From Prorocentrum cordatum (Eukaryota; Sar; Dinophyceae; Prorocentrales; Prorocentraceae), in NCBI GenBank assembly GCA_963575745.1, contig CAUYUJ010017646.1:85411-149410 (forward strand): DNA of 64,000 nt. Direction: 5' to 3'. Positions 21,081-32,460 of the stretch are shown in pieces. The notes beneath the pieces were generated by a model that worked only from the letters and a program-made list of their open reading frames with translations, was not told the DNA's origin and made no database searches. Position numbers and translations under genes: made by a program. Positions within the stretch are counted from its first letter, which is position 1. Every line of letters begins with the position of its first letter.

Positions 21081-23850
21081 TTGGTGTTTTGTTTTTTGTT
21101 CGCTCTTGGCCCGACTTCGGTTCCAGTTAGTTCCGCATACCCCCCAGGGACGCCCTCGCGCGCGCGGACCAGAAAAAACAACAACACCTTGCCCAAACTA
21201 CTTCACTGAGACTGCTTGAAGGATCGAACACTGCGTTTTCCCGATGAGCTGGATGTTGTGTGTACGCACCCGCATTCTGTAATGCCACGCCTTGGCATGC
21301 CGTGGGATGTCACGCTATGCTGCGATGCCACCCTACACGGTCATGTCACGCCGTGCTATGTTGCATGCGTGATTTTGTTTCGTGCGCGCACGCAGGCACG
21401 CGTACGTGCATGCTGCTGCTATGTTCGGAGAGCTCACCAGACTCTGCGGGAGGCCCAAGACGGCAGCTATCAGCTCCAGACCGATGGAACCAGAGTCACC
21501 GTGGTGGAGAACCGATCGGTGGCGTGCTTGCCCGCTCCCTTGTCGCGGCTCCCTCCTCCTCGCTTCGGCTCGCTCCACCATGTGCTCGGATCTTGTGCGC
21601 TGTGCAGGTCTCGCGTCGTCCGTTTGGAGGTTCCCAGGAGCGATCCTGGCCAACTGTGACCCCCAGATTTGGCGCCTATGGGCCCTTTCGGCACAGTGAT
21701 CTCTCCTGGGGTGTTTTTTGGCCTCGTGAGAGGTGCTCTGGGGGCCACCGGGGTCGCCCTGGAAAGTCTCGGGCCACTTTGGGCCAGAACCACCTCTGGA
21801 AACACCCGGTTCGCACTCTCGGGCTTGCTTCAATGGAGGGCGCTCATTCTCGACCCCCCCCCCTCGTTTGAAAGCGGAGTGCGATGCGCAGATCTTCCCC
21901 GGTCGTTCATTTGGTTGTCGCGCGGCAACGTCTCTTTAGAAATTTGCATCTGGGGCCCTGACGAATTGCGCCCGCAATTCGGGGGTGATCACAAGGCAAG
22001 TTGGGTTTCTCCTAGATTCTTAACGAGGTGAGAGAAGACGAGCACCAGAGCCTGCATATGAGGGCCCCTGGTGGCCACGAGGGCCACGACACCTCCCCGA
22101 GCTGGAGATGCATCGAGCATGCACTGCAAGACAGCGACGCAGACCACACCACCACGAGGACCCTGCACTGCCCCTTGCGATGCTCGTGCTAGCGTCGAGT
22201 CCCCCTTGACCCTATCCTTACAGTCAAGGCGCTGGAGTCAGGACGACCTTGGGCTCCGGAGGGCCCTGGCTTTCGGGCCGCTCCCACGCGTGACCGAGGC
22301 CATCCTTGGCCAGAAAGACCATTCTCGGAAACTGGAACGTATACATTACCTGTGGTGGGCTCTTTCTCAATCCCAGGTTTTTGTTAAGGGTCGGGGACGA
22401 CGTCGGGGTGGTGTGGTGTATACGTGTCCCCCGTTTCCAAGGGAAACAAAGAAACATCTATACACCAGGATCCCGTATACACCAAAATCCGCGTTCCTGT
22501 GCGAATTTCAGCGCAGGGTCGGGAAAAGCGTCGGTGTATAGAGTTCGTTTCTCTACATTCGTTCCTTGTTCAGCGTTCCTTATGGCAGCACGATGGATGC
22601 ATCATGATACCATGGGTCGCGGCAGATCTGTCGGCCAAGCATTACACTTTGCGATGTTTCAGGATGCGGATTGCTTGACGGCTCCGCATCTACTCGGGGT
22701 GAGAAGCACTTTCGGCTCGGAAAGGGCTCAGGACCCCTCGGGCTCCCCTGCGGGTTCTCAAAAGTATCGGCATTCTTGGGGCGAGACATCGGCTGCGCAG
22801 AGAAATCGGCTCCATTCCTCATATCAAGGCCCCTCCCGTCCAGACTTCGGCTTCACGCCGGCATCGACCAAGCTGTGCAGATTGTGTCGGGGCGCAGATT
22901 CATTCGGGAGGTGCTAGATGTTTTGTCGCTCGTTGCTCCCGCATAGGTCCCCCAGAGGCTTCCGCAGATGCCTTACGCCAGGGACAAACGACGTCCATAC
23001 CTAAACACAGCCCAGATCATCGATCCTTCTCTTTTCTTCCTCCGCTCTTTGCTGCTCCCCCCAGCGATCTTCCTGGTGTGTTCGTTGTGTGTACATGCCC
23101 CACCTTCCCACCCCGCCTCTGTCCTTCCCTCTGTGTTCGAGCTCGCCAGCCAAGCAGCTGACGAATTCCAACTTGAGCTCATGCGTGTGGCTCCTCCAGA
23201 GAGCCAGGACCGACCTCACATGACGCCAACGAGACACGGCACTGCACAATGCTTCATGAATTCGATTGCCACCCCAGTGGTGGACGCGCACCACGGGGTT
23301 GCAAACCGAGCGACGCTCACGGTCGACCAGCTCCGACGCCAACTCCGCGCCATCGAAGCCCTTCTGGTAAGCCACCAGGATCACCAGGCTAAGCCACCAG
23401 GATCTCCGAAGTTGAGCATCAAAGGCGCACCCAGCGCGAAAAAAAACACACATCCATACAGCTCGATGGCGCAACCGAAGGCAAACCGAGAGTGGCGGGA
23501 GGGCCAAACGCCTGTGGCCCAAAGTTGATGCCAGCTCCAGAACCTGCTACCTACGCGGGCCACACACCAGGCCCGCCCCCCCCCGCGCGCCACCAGGCGC
23601 GTGGACCAGCCCTCACGGGGACGAATGGCCTGAGGGCGAGACACCGCCGGCACCACACACTCCAGTGCCAGACGCCAGGCCACCATACCCACCATCACAC
23701 CAGCACGATATACACATCCACCGAGGTCCCCTCCGACTGTACATCCGACAGCTCGGGGGACTCTGACTACCAGGTCCTTGCCCCCCTGTGCAAACTGGAG
23801 AACCTATCACCGATCCGGCACTGAAGCCGTGCTCAAGCTCATGACGTAGA
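21080..23850. other. No recognised gene; short array remnant at 21660-21800
   Basis: 21660-21800 carries a few GGCC-type units (GGGGTGTTTTTTGGCC, TCTGGGGGCC). The frame 22968-23528 begins with an upstream hydrophobic stretch (FFLRSLLLPPAIFLVCSL) and then a neutral segment (LTVDQLRRQLRAIEALLVSH), but no family is recognised. Otherwise nothing to report. Confidence 0.4.
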
Positions 23851-24434
23851 CCTGGGAACCAAGTTTCGGGCGATGCGTTAACGCTGGGGCCAGGATTGAC
23901 TACGCCGTCTCCACGCGGGAGGCGTCCAAGGCGCAGTACCACCAGGAGCTCCCGGAGTTTGCTCCTGTTGCCATCGACGGCGAAGTCCTCATCCACTTCA
24001 TCCGTGCCCGCCGAGCGGATGTGGCCACATCGGAGGACAAGACGCTCGCAGATTGGGTCCTGCGTTTGCTCGTCCAAGCGCTGAGAGTGCCGCGCGCAGG
24101 GAACGTGCCAGAGTCATTCATCGACATCCCAGGCCCGTGTCCCCGCAAAGGCGAAGGAGAGCTGGCCACGGACCGACGCCTCCCCTCCGGGATGTCCACG
24201 TGGATGCCTGCTTGGGAGGCACCAGCCGACCGTAGCCTCGCGCCATGGCGAGCACACTGGATCCACCCAGCCAGCTTCGGTGCCGTTCCACACGCGACCA
24301 TCAGCGACGTCAGCGCGACGCTCGCAAGACAGTCGGGCTGGGCGAAAGGGGGGGATGGGGAAAGGGGGGGTCACGAAATTTGCGGCATGCAGCTGGTTTC
24401 GGCCCCGCCGCCAGGCCCACTCCTCGATACGTAG
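23850..24434 (+). CDS. Open frame belonging to a dispersed sequence family
   Basis: The frame is open from the codon after a TAG at 23847-23849 to a TAG at 24432-24434. It reads as ordinary protein in places: EFAPVAIDGEVLIHFIRARR, then DKTLADWVLRLLVQALRVPR. It includes the block MPAWEAPADRSLAPWRAHW then PASFGAVPHAT. That block is repeated, clearly related, on the minus strand at about 56620-56795, so it is part of a dispersed family. No in-frame ATG occurs before about 24193 and no known domain is recognised. A mobile-element gene fragment is the simplest reading. Confidence 0.4.
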   Translation, partial: TWEPSFGRCVNAGARIDYAVSTREASKAQYHQELPEFAPVAIDGEVLIHFIRARRADVATSEDKTLADWVLRLLVQALRVPRAGNVPESFIDIPGPCPRKGEGELATDRRLPSGMSTWMPAWEAPADRSLAPWRAHWIHPASFGAVPHATISDVSATLARQSGWAKGGDGERGGHEICGMQLVSAPPPGPLLDT

Positions 24435-25000
24435 CCGCCTCTGGCGCCGGGAGGTGCCGGGAAAATCAGCTACGCGAGCTGATTCTCAAACCCCCCCTTT
24501 GTCAGGAGCGAAAGAAGGACGTACACGTACATGAATCCATGCTGGTTTCGGGAGTACGCATTGCCCGAATGTTCGTATCACGCGGCCAGTCTCGCGGATC
24601 GAGGGGCCGTGTTCATGTACATAGCTGGGCGCGTACGTCCTTTGTGGGCTCCCTACTTTGCTATCCCTCCCTTTCGCCCGACCCGATACAGGCGGAGCAC
24701 GCCCGACACTCGAATGAGCCACCCGCGGGGGCGGCGCTCGGCAGGCCGCAGTGTCTCATCTCGCTCGCCGCGGGCACGCGCACAGACCTCGCGCTCCGTG
24801 CAGGGCGCACGGGCGATGTCGCCCAGGCCAAGCCTTCTACTCAGGAGAGGCAAAAGCACACAGACACAATGAATCGTCGATCCCCCAGAAAATATGGGAA
24901 AATATGGGAAGTGGGGGGGGAAGACAAAGACCCAGAAAATATTGGAAAGTATAGGGTTTTTTTTTGATTCGTGTGTATTTCTTTGTGTGTCCCAGGGCCC
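24435..25000. other. No gene seen
   Basis: Low-information sequence. A small repeat GAAAATATGGGAAAATATGG lies near 24888-24910, with a related AGAAAATATTGG at 24932. Confidence 0.5.
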
Positions 25001-25080
25001 CTTCATCTACGCCAACCACCGACGACACATTCGCATGGGCGGAGCCCACTCGAACCGCCGGCGCACCAGGGGGAAGGGGG
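25000..25080 (+). repeat. Second block shared with the 56.4-kb locus
   Basis: The segment CGCATGGGCGGAGCCCACTC and its flanks (ACCACCGACGACACATT upstream, CGGCGCACCAGGG downstream) match the reverse complement of about 56430-56500 (CGCATGGGAGGAGCCCACTG, with GCGCACCAAAGGG). It extends the similarity seen at 24170-24330, although in this locus an extra stretch of about 650 bp separates the two blocks. Confidence 0.65.
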
Positions 25081-25099
25081 AAGGGGGGCCAGAGGCCCT

Positions 25100-25965
25100 G
25101 CTAGCACCCGCGCCTCGCTGCTGCGAGGCCACGTCGGTCGCGGGATCGCGAGGCCGCGCTCGCCGCAAGTACCACCCCGCTTCAGCCACGGGCCTCCAGC
25201 CTCGCACCCGCACGCGGTAACATCCAGGAGCAGTCCAGACAGTACAGTCCGCCGCCTGGAACGACCTCCAGCAGGCCTCCTGCACGCCTGCCCTTCCTGG
25301 GGGCCGCTCTCCAGGAACGTCTCCGTGCGCGACTTGCTGTTCACCGCCAGCGCACCTGTGCTGGCTACCTCCTTCCTTTTACACTTCGCTCCCTGCGAGA
25401 GCGCCTGGCAACCAGCTCCGTTGTCCTGGCGCTGGGCCGCCGTGGGGGATGCCCCGAGGCCTTCCTTTCACAAGGCTCCGGGGCGCGCGTGCCAAAGCGT
25501 GCTAAAAACCGGGGTCTCCCTTCAGTTTCGGGAGTGCAGGCGGGGTGTGCTATTCCCTGATCGCCACAAACCGTTCTTCTTTCCTGTGGGTGTCCCATAT
25601 TCGACCGCGCCAGGGGGGGGTCGCCACCCCTGCAATTTATGTGCGGCCCCTCCCGCCAATGGTGCAACGGCAGGAGGCGATTTTACCCTTCGCCCGCGGA
25701 CGAAACCCTCGTCGGAATTATTACTGTCTCTCCTTCTGTCTGCCTTCCTCCTTCCGTTCGCCTTTCCCTCCCGGCCTTCGCCCTTGCCTGCGTCCTCGCT
25801 TCCTTGCCCATCCCATCATCCGGCCCTCGCCTCCTACCCTTGCCTACCCTTCTCTCACAAGCCTCGCTCCTGTGCCTCACCCTGAACCTCTCGCTCCCTC
25901 TTTCTCACTCTCTTTCGTTATTTCCCTCTCTCTCTCGTTGTTTTGATGTCTCTCTCTATATCTAT
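25100..25965. other. No recognised gene; pyrimidine-rich at the end
   Basis: The 304-codon open frame 24971-25885 is arginine-, proline- and serine-rich and turns into CT-rich low complexity after about 25720. I do not support it as a gene. 25880-25965 is (CT)n-like. Confidence 0.45.
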
Positions 25966-27950
25966 ATAAATATGGTTCCCACAGATCATACAATATATCT
26001 TGAATCGTATTCACGGTCATCATCTTCTTATCCATCCTTCCCTTCTTCTCTTCCGTGCTCCCCTTTCTCCAATCACAATTCCTACTCCTCCTCCTCGCCC
26101 ATCCTTGTCCACATTCTCCTTTCCGTGTATTCCTCTTTGGGGTAAGACAAAAGCAATAATACACACAGTGCTTGGTGCCCTCGATGTAAGGGAACGCTGA
26201 ATGTTTGGTTGTTCTGTGCGTCCTGTCCAGGATGCAAGGAAACACTGTGTATGTTCGGTTATTTTGATTCTGGGGCTTTGGAAGCTCAAGTGCTCCCTGC
26301 GGCCTCCCCCCCAACACCTCCTGCTTTCCTCCTCCTTGATGCAAAGCAAGAAAACCAAACCTACACAGTGTTTGACGCCCTCGAAGCAAGGAAACGCTGC
26401 GTATTGTTGGTTGTTCTTGTTTTCTGGGGTTTAGGATGCAAGGAAGCATGGTGCATGTTTGGATTGTTTGTTTTTTTAGGGTTTAGGAAGATCAAGTGCC
26501 TCAATGCCTCCCCCCAAGCACCTCCTCCTTTCTTTTCCTCCTCCTTGCTGCAAGGCAAGAAAACCAAACATTCACAGTGTTTGGCCCACTCGGTGCAAGG
26601 AGACGCTATGTATGTTTGGTGTTTCTGGTTTTCTGGTTTAGGATGCAAGGAAACATTGCGTATGTTTGGTTACTTTGTTTTTTTTTAGTTTTGGAAGCTC
26701 AAGTGCTCTCCGCGGCCTCCCCCCAGCACCTCCTTATCTCCCGGAGCTCCCAAACCGAAATAAACAAACTAACCAAAACTACACAATGTTTCATTGCATC
26801 CTAAACCAAACAAAAAAAACAGACAAACCCAAAATATACAGCGTTTCCTTGCACCGAGGGCGCCAAGTACTGTGTATGTTTGGTTTTCTTGCTTTGCAAT
26901 AAGGAGGAGGAAAAGGAAATGAGGAGGTGCTGGGAGGAGGGCGCGGGGAGCACTTGAGCTTCCAAAGCCAAACAAATAAAACTAACCCACAATACAAAGT
27001 GGTTCCCTGCATCCAAAACCAAAAAACAGAAAGACCAAACATACACAGCGTTTCCTTGCATCGAGGGCGCCAAACACTGTGTATGTTTGGGTTTCTTGCT
27101 GTGCAGCAAGGAGGAGGAAAAGAAAGGAGGAGGTGCTGGGGGGGAGGCCGCGGGGAGCACTTGAGCTTCCCAAACCACAAAAAACAACATAACCACAAAC
27201 ACGCAGCGTGTCCTTGCATCCTAAACCCCAGAAAACCAGACAAAAAGCAAACATGCACAGCGTTTCCTTGCTTCGAGGGCGCCAAACACTGTGTATGGTT
27301 GGCGTTCTTGCTTCGCAACAATTGTTGGTTTTTTGCGTCGCAACAAGGACGAGGAAAGGAAAGGAGGAGGTGCTGGGGGGAGGCCGCGCGGAGCACTTGA
27401 GCATCCAAAACCAGAAAAATAAAAAACCAAAACCACATCGTGCCTCCTTGCATCCAAACAAACCCAAAGCACCAGGACAACCAACCATTCACAGCGTTTC
27501 CTTGCATCGAGGGCGCCAAACTCTGTGTATGTTTGGTTTTCTTGTTTTGCAGCAAGGAGGAGGAAAGGAAAGGAGGTGCTGGGGGGAGGCCGCGGGGAGC
27601 ACTTGAGCTTCCAAAACACATCAACAAAACATTACAATCAAACATACACAGTGGTTCCGTGTATCCCAGACAAGAACACAACAACCAAACATACACAGCG
27701 TTTCCTTGCATCGAGGGCACCAACATTGTGTATTATTGTTTCTGTGTTTCTACACAGAGGAAGAATCGGAAAGGAGAATGCGGAGGGGGAGGATGGGCGA
27801 GGAGGAGGAGGAGGAATTGTGTTTGGAGAGTGGGGAGGACGGAAGAAGATAAGGGAAGGATGAACGAGAAGATGATGAACGTGAATGCGTTTCAAGATCA
27901 GATGTCTGATCTTGGGGGGGGCAGCGAACAATGTGTGTATACATATATGG
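25965..27950. repeat. Inverted tandem array of about 205-240-bp units (2 kb)
   Basis: The left part (to about 26745) carries three units in plus orientation: GATGCAAGGAAACRCTGTGTATGTTTGG, then GGAAGCTCAAGTGCTCC, then CCCCCAGCACCTCC and a purine/pyrimidine stretch. The right part (about 26750-27740) carries four to five units of the same sequence in reverse orientation; GAGCACTTGAGCTTCC occurs at about 26948, 27157, 27390 and 27597. The unique outer flanks also match as inverted copies: 25970-26150 pairs with 27740-27946, including CATCATCTTCT, ACAATTCCT and TTCTCCTTTCC blocks. Frames are open through units on both strands but are repeat shadows. Confidence 0.88.
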
Positions 27951-28490
27951 TTGTTCTTCCCGCTCCTTGTGTGTTATCTTTCCCCCCTCTCCACCACTCA
28001 GTCCCCCCCCGTCTCTCTGTCCATCTTCCCTCCCTTTCCTTCCTCCCTCCCTCCATCCCCCCTGCGCTTTCCATCATCTTCCCCTTTCCTTCTTGCACCC
28101 TCCCGCCCCCCCCCCTTCTCCCGACTCTGCCCCTCCTCCTCCTCGACTCGACTCGACTGAACTCAAGGCAGTTTATCCATATGTGAAGCCTCGTCTAGGA
28201 CGTAGCGACGGAGAAATGGAAAAGGAGACTGGAGCGCCCTCTTCGGGGCCAGCCATCAGTGACATGCAGCAGGATATCAGGGGTCCCCTCAACACACCAA
28301 CAGACGACCGAAAAAGGGGAAGAGGCAGCACCAGCTCAAGAAAGGAGCGGGTCACACGGTCTCCAGAAGTGGTCCTCAATCACAATTCTTGACAGTCCCT
28401 GACCTTCACCTATCATGCATGACACTCTTTTGCTGCCACACAACCGTGAAATCCTGAGCGATCGTCGCGTGAAACTCCCTGGGCAATTCA
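27950..28490. other. Pyrimidine-rich stretch, no gene seen
   Basis: 27955-28150 is strongly CT-rich on the plus strand. 28160-28490 has mixed composition with no recognised coding potential. Confidence 0.5.
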
Positions 28491-28493
28491 GCT

Positions 28494-28551
28494 CCAAGGT
28501 CTCAAACATGTCAGACGACATACTGTCGTCTGACATGTTTTGAGACCTTGG
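28494..28551. repeat. 27-bp near-perfect hairpin with 3-nt loop
   Basis: CCAAGGTCTCAAACATGTCA continues to 28520, then loop TAC, then the reverse complement at 28524-28551 with a single extra A. This is the strongest short hairpin in the window. It lies just beyond the 3' side of the minus-strand LINE (28600-31860), so it might be part of that element's 3' end. It resembles a terminator-like or small-RNA-precursor stem, but that role is not shown. Confidence 0.92.
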
Positions 28552-29611
28552 ATCTCCTTATCTTGCATCCTCCTGCACAAGGAGCTCATAGCTCCACACA
28601 AGAGAAGACAAGGTCGTGCGAAGAAGTGGACCTGGAAGGTGCGGGCATCGAACTCCAATGCCTGTAGGATTTCAGCCTGGAGAGCCTACCGCACGATGGA
28701 AAAGTGATTCATCTGCAAACCTTGACCTGCAGTACGGTGAAACAACGTACACACAAGCACGTATTGGAACTTCGCAGCACAACACAGCGCAGTGGCACTC
28801 CTGATCTTATCGTTATCGGAGGCAAGTGCTTCTCCCTCTCTCTCTCTCTCTGCAATTGGCTTCTGGCCGCCCCCAGGGGAAGGTCGAGCTCCTAAGAACT
28901 CGATTCCGAACATTGCAAGACCCCTGGAGTGCAGGCAAGGACGCAAATATACATATTATCTCGCTCCTGGCCAGAGCCTCCACCCACTTCTCAAGCACAT
29001 GAAGTTTCCACTCCTCCCACGAGACATGAACCACCCGAGGCTCCTCCAACACCTGGTGACAATCTCCGACCGTACTTTCGCCATTGCTGATGACAAGAAG
29101 AGAGGGTTGAACGGGCTGGCGGACATCACGTCCACGAGCTGCCTCAACAGGCGCCGGCTGAAGCCTAACAATTGGCGCATTCACTCGTGGGGTTCTGCCC
29201 TCGTCAGGCTGAACCGTAAGTTGCGCCCCTATCGCACGAAAAGCAGCAGCCTCGACCGCATGTACATGTTTCCCTATACTCTTGCGTTCCCTCTGCCTGG
29301 CTCAGCTGTCAGCTCTCCACCACGAGACTTCCTCATTTGTCGGTCTCTGCAGCCTAGCCCAGGCCGAGGCACACTTTGGATGTCTCTTCAAGTGTTTGAT
29401 CAGCCTGCCATTCGTACGGAACTGCAGCATGCAGACTTGGCACAATGTACCGCAAGCCCATGACCTGGGATCGTTGAGATCCTTATGCTTTTTTCCCTAT
29501 GGGAAGCCAGCCCTCGTGCCGACTTGGCCAACCATCCGCACTCGTAGCAGAAAAACGTGCTCTGCGTCTGCTCGTCCAGGTCCTGGGTATCGCCATAACT
29601 GGCTCACATAC

Positions 29612-30016
29612 TCACCCTAACCCCTGAACCATCTTCTCACACTCTCTAGTCTGAGCAGCCTGATGCTGCTGAAACGATTCACGCCTGGCAGCTTCTTTGA
29701 CCAGCGCCAACAACTTGTTTGGCACCGCGCTAACAAAACACATCCAATCATGATCAGTCTCTCCCCCTGGCACAGAAAGCTTGGGGACCGTGCTGTTGAG
29801 CCATCCGAAATTACGTCTAATTTCTCCCACCCAACTCTCACCATCATCACAAAGCACATCCAGAGCAACAGGAAGTCCCGACGGGGCGCATCGCAAAAGC
29901 CTCGGAAGATACCTCAGCCGTGCTACCTTGAGCACGGTGCGGTGGTCTAGCAACTCCACACGTTGCAGACTTGTCGCATGAGAAACACGGTCCTCATCGT
30001 TTCGGGCCAAAGACAT
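29612..30016 (-). pseudogene. LINE post-polymerase domain fragment
   Basis: HRTVLKVARLRYLPRLLR followed by CAPSGLPVALDVL and SWVGEIRRNFGWL resembles the conserved ARLRYL..L blocks found between reverse transcriptase and the terminal finger in dinoflagellate-type LINEs. A Cys/His finger, C..C....F.....L..HL..H, is encoded further downstream in another frame near 29375-29450. Confidence 0.55.
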
Positions 30017-30076
30017 CCTCAGTGCAGCTCCATACGCGGCCGCCCGGGCCGAAGCGAGACGGGAATGGAGTCTGTG

Positions 30077-30301
30077 TTAGACATGGGTTTCCACATACAG
30101 GCGTTGAAACAAAGTTTGGGAAGAGCCAGAAAGTCCGTGTCGTGCGCTCTCGTTTTGATGGCCAGCCCCTTCCTCTTGCTTGCTCAGGGAGACCGGGATG
30201 GGTCCAAGCTCCTTCCTCACCTGGCCAATGCGATGAAGGACCTCAGGCCCCATTCCCCCAGAATCGGACAACATGGTCCCTTGACCATTCATCTGCTTCA
30301 C
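30077..30301 (-). pseudogene. LINE fragment after the FIDD box
   Basis: GTMLSDSGGMGPEVLHRIGQ matches the usual YLG..I..DG....EI..RI block that follows the polymerase active site in LINE proteins. It is in a different frame from the FIDD segment. Confidence 0.55.
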
Positions 30302-30365
30302 AATCTAGACACGAACTCCAAACTGCTGAGAAACGATATTGTCTCTCCTCCCCCGAGAAGCCATT

Positions 30366-30767
30366 TCAGCCAGAGTTTTCTTGGACCCAGAACCGACCAG
30401 AGACATCATCAGAAAGGTGTTCTGGGCATTGAGCCGAAGTCCGAAAGAGCACACAGCTTTGGAACACAATATCGATCAATTCGTTGGCTTTAGCAGGGGC
30501 ATCAGCAGCCATGCCACTGGTGGCCACTGGCGTGAGGTCGTCTATAAAAGCAACAGAGTTGCCTTGCTTGGTCCAGTGTTTTGCCCCAGAGGAATGGAGC
30601 TCGAACTCCTCCACTTCACCCGGCTTCCAATGCATATCAGCCCCCTTAATGTTGTTCTCGATGGAGATTATGATCGGCTCAAATGCAACATTGAACGCAT
30701 CGCTGGCAAACACAGTGCCTGGTCCTTTGCCGATTGTCGGAATCAGTTCTTTGGTAGCATTCCTCAC
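30366..30767 (-). pseudogene. LINE reverse transcriptase segment with FIDD box
   Basis: SVAFIDDLTPVATSG corresponds to the YxDD catalytic box, with F-I-D-D. Following residues match the thumb-side region only loosely. The frame is interrupted on both sides. Confidence 0.65.
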
Positions 30768-31010
30768 CTTCCATCTCCCCCTGCCTGCGAATCACGAACC
30801 AACTCAAGCAAATGTCTGCCATGAACTATCCCATCCAGGATGGGTATGCACTGTAATGCCTGAGCCACATCAAACAAAGCTTGGGGCATATCTAAATCTC
30901 TGAAGGCCGAAGTTCGCTCTTCCTCCTCACCAGGCAGTTGGAGGATGAACTGGCGAATGCCGAGTAAAGCGCAGCAGTTAGGTCCACAAAGAGCTCCAGC
31001 GTGGACACCT

Positions 31011-31613
31011 TCATGTTAGTTGGGCCCGAAAACGACTACGAACATGATGGGATGCCATGCCCGTACTCTTACTTTTCATGTCTCCGCATTGGGCCTCATT
31101 GAGACACAGAGCTATCGACTCCATGGCCCTACTCCGCACAAAACAATGGTGAACTTTCACCAGCGTGTTCGCCAGAAGGATCGACCTCTGGGCATTCGCA
31201 AGCCTCTGATCACCTTTCCCTTTGAAGCAGCTCACCATCTCCCGATGTTTCATCATAAATGCTTCTCTTCCAGCCAAAGCAGTCTTAACCAGGATCGGGT
31301 GAACAATCCTGGCTAAACCTTCTGGATCGGCCCGGTACACATCATTACTGATGTGATCAAGACCTCCAGCCTTGTCACGCTTGAGCTGAGCGAAGCTTCT
31401 GGTCAGCTCTAGGCGAGAGATGACGTTCTCTATGCTGCGACCAACCTGCTCACCTAGCAAGCTGCCACGCTGATTATAAGCAGCACAGGCCTGCTCTTCC
31501 GACACTGGATAAGCACGCTCTATGTTTTCAACGTGGCGCTGCAAATCGTCAGCGTCTTGCTGGGGGGTAACAAGGGGCTCCCCCTCAGGCGAAAGCCGAA
31601 CGGGGAACGCCAT
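31011..31613 (-). pseudogene. LINE reverse transcriptase, N-terminal half
   Basis: 200 codons with the fingers motifs of LINE reverse transcriptase: LKRDKAGGLDHISNDVYR (K..G.D.I), LVKTALAGREAF, SCFKGKGDQRLANAQRSI (KGKGD...RSI) and LLANTLVKVHHCFVR, ending before the first catalytic Asp. The next stretch, just downstream on the minus strand and outside this open frame, encodes FVDLTAALYSAFAS, the motif with that Asp. The active protein would copy element RNA at the nick site; this copy cannot. Confidence 0.72.
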
Positions 31614-31859
31614 AACTTACTTGTGCCTTTCCCCCCCATGCAGGAGGAGCTTCTTAGCCAGCTTCCACTCCCTGGTGGGAGTCGTCCCGTCGATACTCGC
31701 ATTGAGTTGATCCGCATGGGCTTCGAGATATTGGGTATAGTCTCTATCCATCGTCCTAAATGTGATGCCCGTCTATTCTCGGAGAAAGTTGGCACACGCT
31801 AAACACCACTCCTCTGGCTCAATTTCCTTCCAGGCGAACCCCCTGGCAAGTCCTACGAA

Positions 31860-32460
31860 CCGCGTCCAGCATGGCTTGAGATCCTCCTAACTCTCACCCG
31901 AGAAAGCGCCAGCCAGGGACCCCTCGCAAAAAAGGTCGCCCTGCCGTACACTGCACGCGCGAAGAAAAGAGTCTTCCCATGTTGACAAAGATGCCGCCCT
32001 TGCGGCGTACATGATGCAGGGCCTTCTGCATCCCCCTCCTCTTCCTTTTCCGTCTTCCCTGCCCTTTTTATTTCCTCTGAAGCGTGCCCCCGAGGGATGG
32101 GCGGAGGAGCATGAGGAGGAGGAGGAGTAGGGGGGATGGGGCGGAAGGACCGACGAGGGGAAAACACAGAAGGGCGACGGAGGTTTCCGTTTGTTCGCCG
32201 CCTCCTGAACATCCGATGTTCCGTTGTTTTTGCAGCCCGTGCGTCATTCAGAGGTCCCCGAGCCCGTGTGTCATTCAGAGGTCTCCGCCGAGGGCCGTCT
32301 CCCGATGGGCTAGGGGCGGATGGGATGGATGGGGGGTCGAATGCGGTCCCCAAGACAGGACGCCGACAGCGATGCAGACATCACGGCGTCGAAACAGTCT
32401 AGTCACAGCTCGGGGGAGCTGTTGGGGGGCCCGACGAGGGCGTTTCACTTCTCCGGGCTC
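31860..32460. other. No recognised gene
   Basis: Short arginine/proline-rich frames only. 32236-32290 holds a 27-bp direct duplication (AGCCCGTGYGTCATTCAGAG). Confidence 0.5.

Larger units (their letters stand above)
28600..31860 (-). mobile_element. Decayed non-LTR (LINE) retrotransposon, minus strand, 5'-truncated
   Basis: Reading the minus strand from 31860 downward, the pieces occur in the order of a LINE ORF2: a linker before reverse transcriptase, reverse transcriptase, a post-polymerase domain, and a terminal C2H2-like finger. Linker: RDYTQYLEAHADQLNAS, REWKLAKKLLLHGG. Reverse transcriptase: KAGGLDHISNDVYRADP; CFKGKGDQRLANAQRSI; FVDLTAAL near 30970-31005; SVAFIDDLTPVATSG near 30570. 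Post-polymerase: VLKVARLRYLPRLLRCAPSG. Finger: CQVCMLQF...LIKHLKRHPKC at about 29375-29450. Several stops and frame changes show it is dead. The endonuclease is missing. Exact ends are not defined. Confidence 0.8.
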
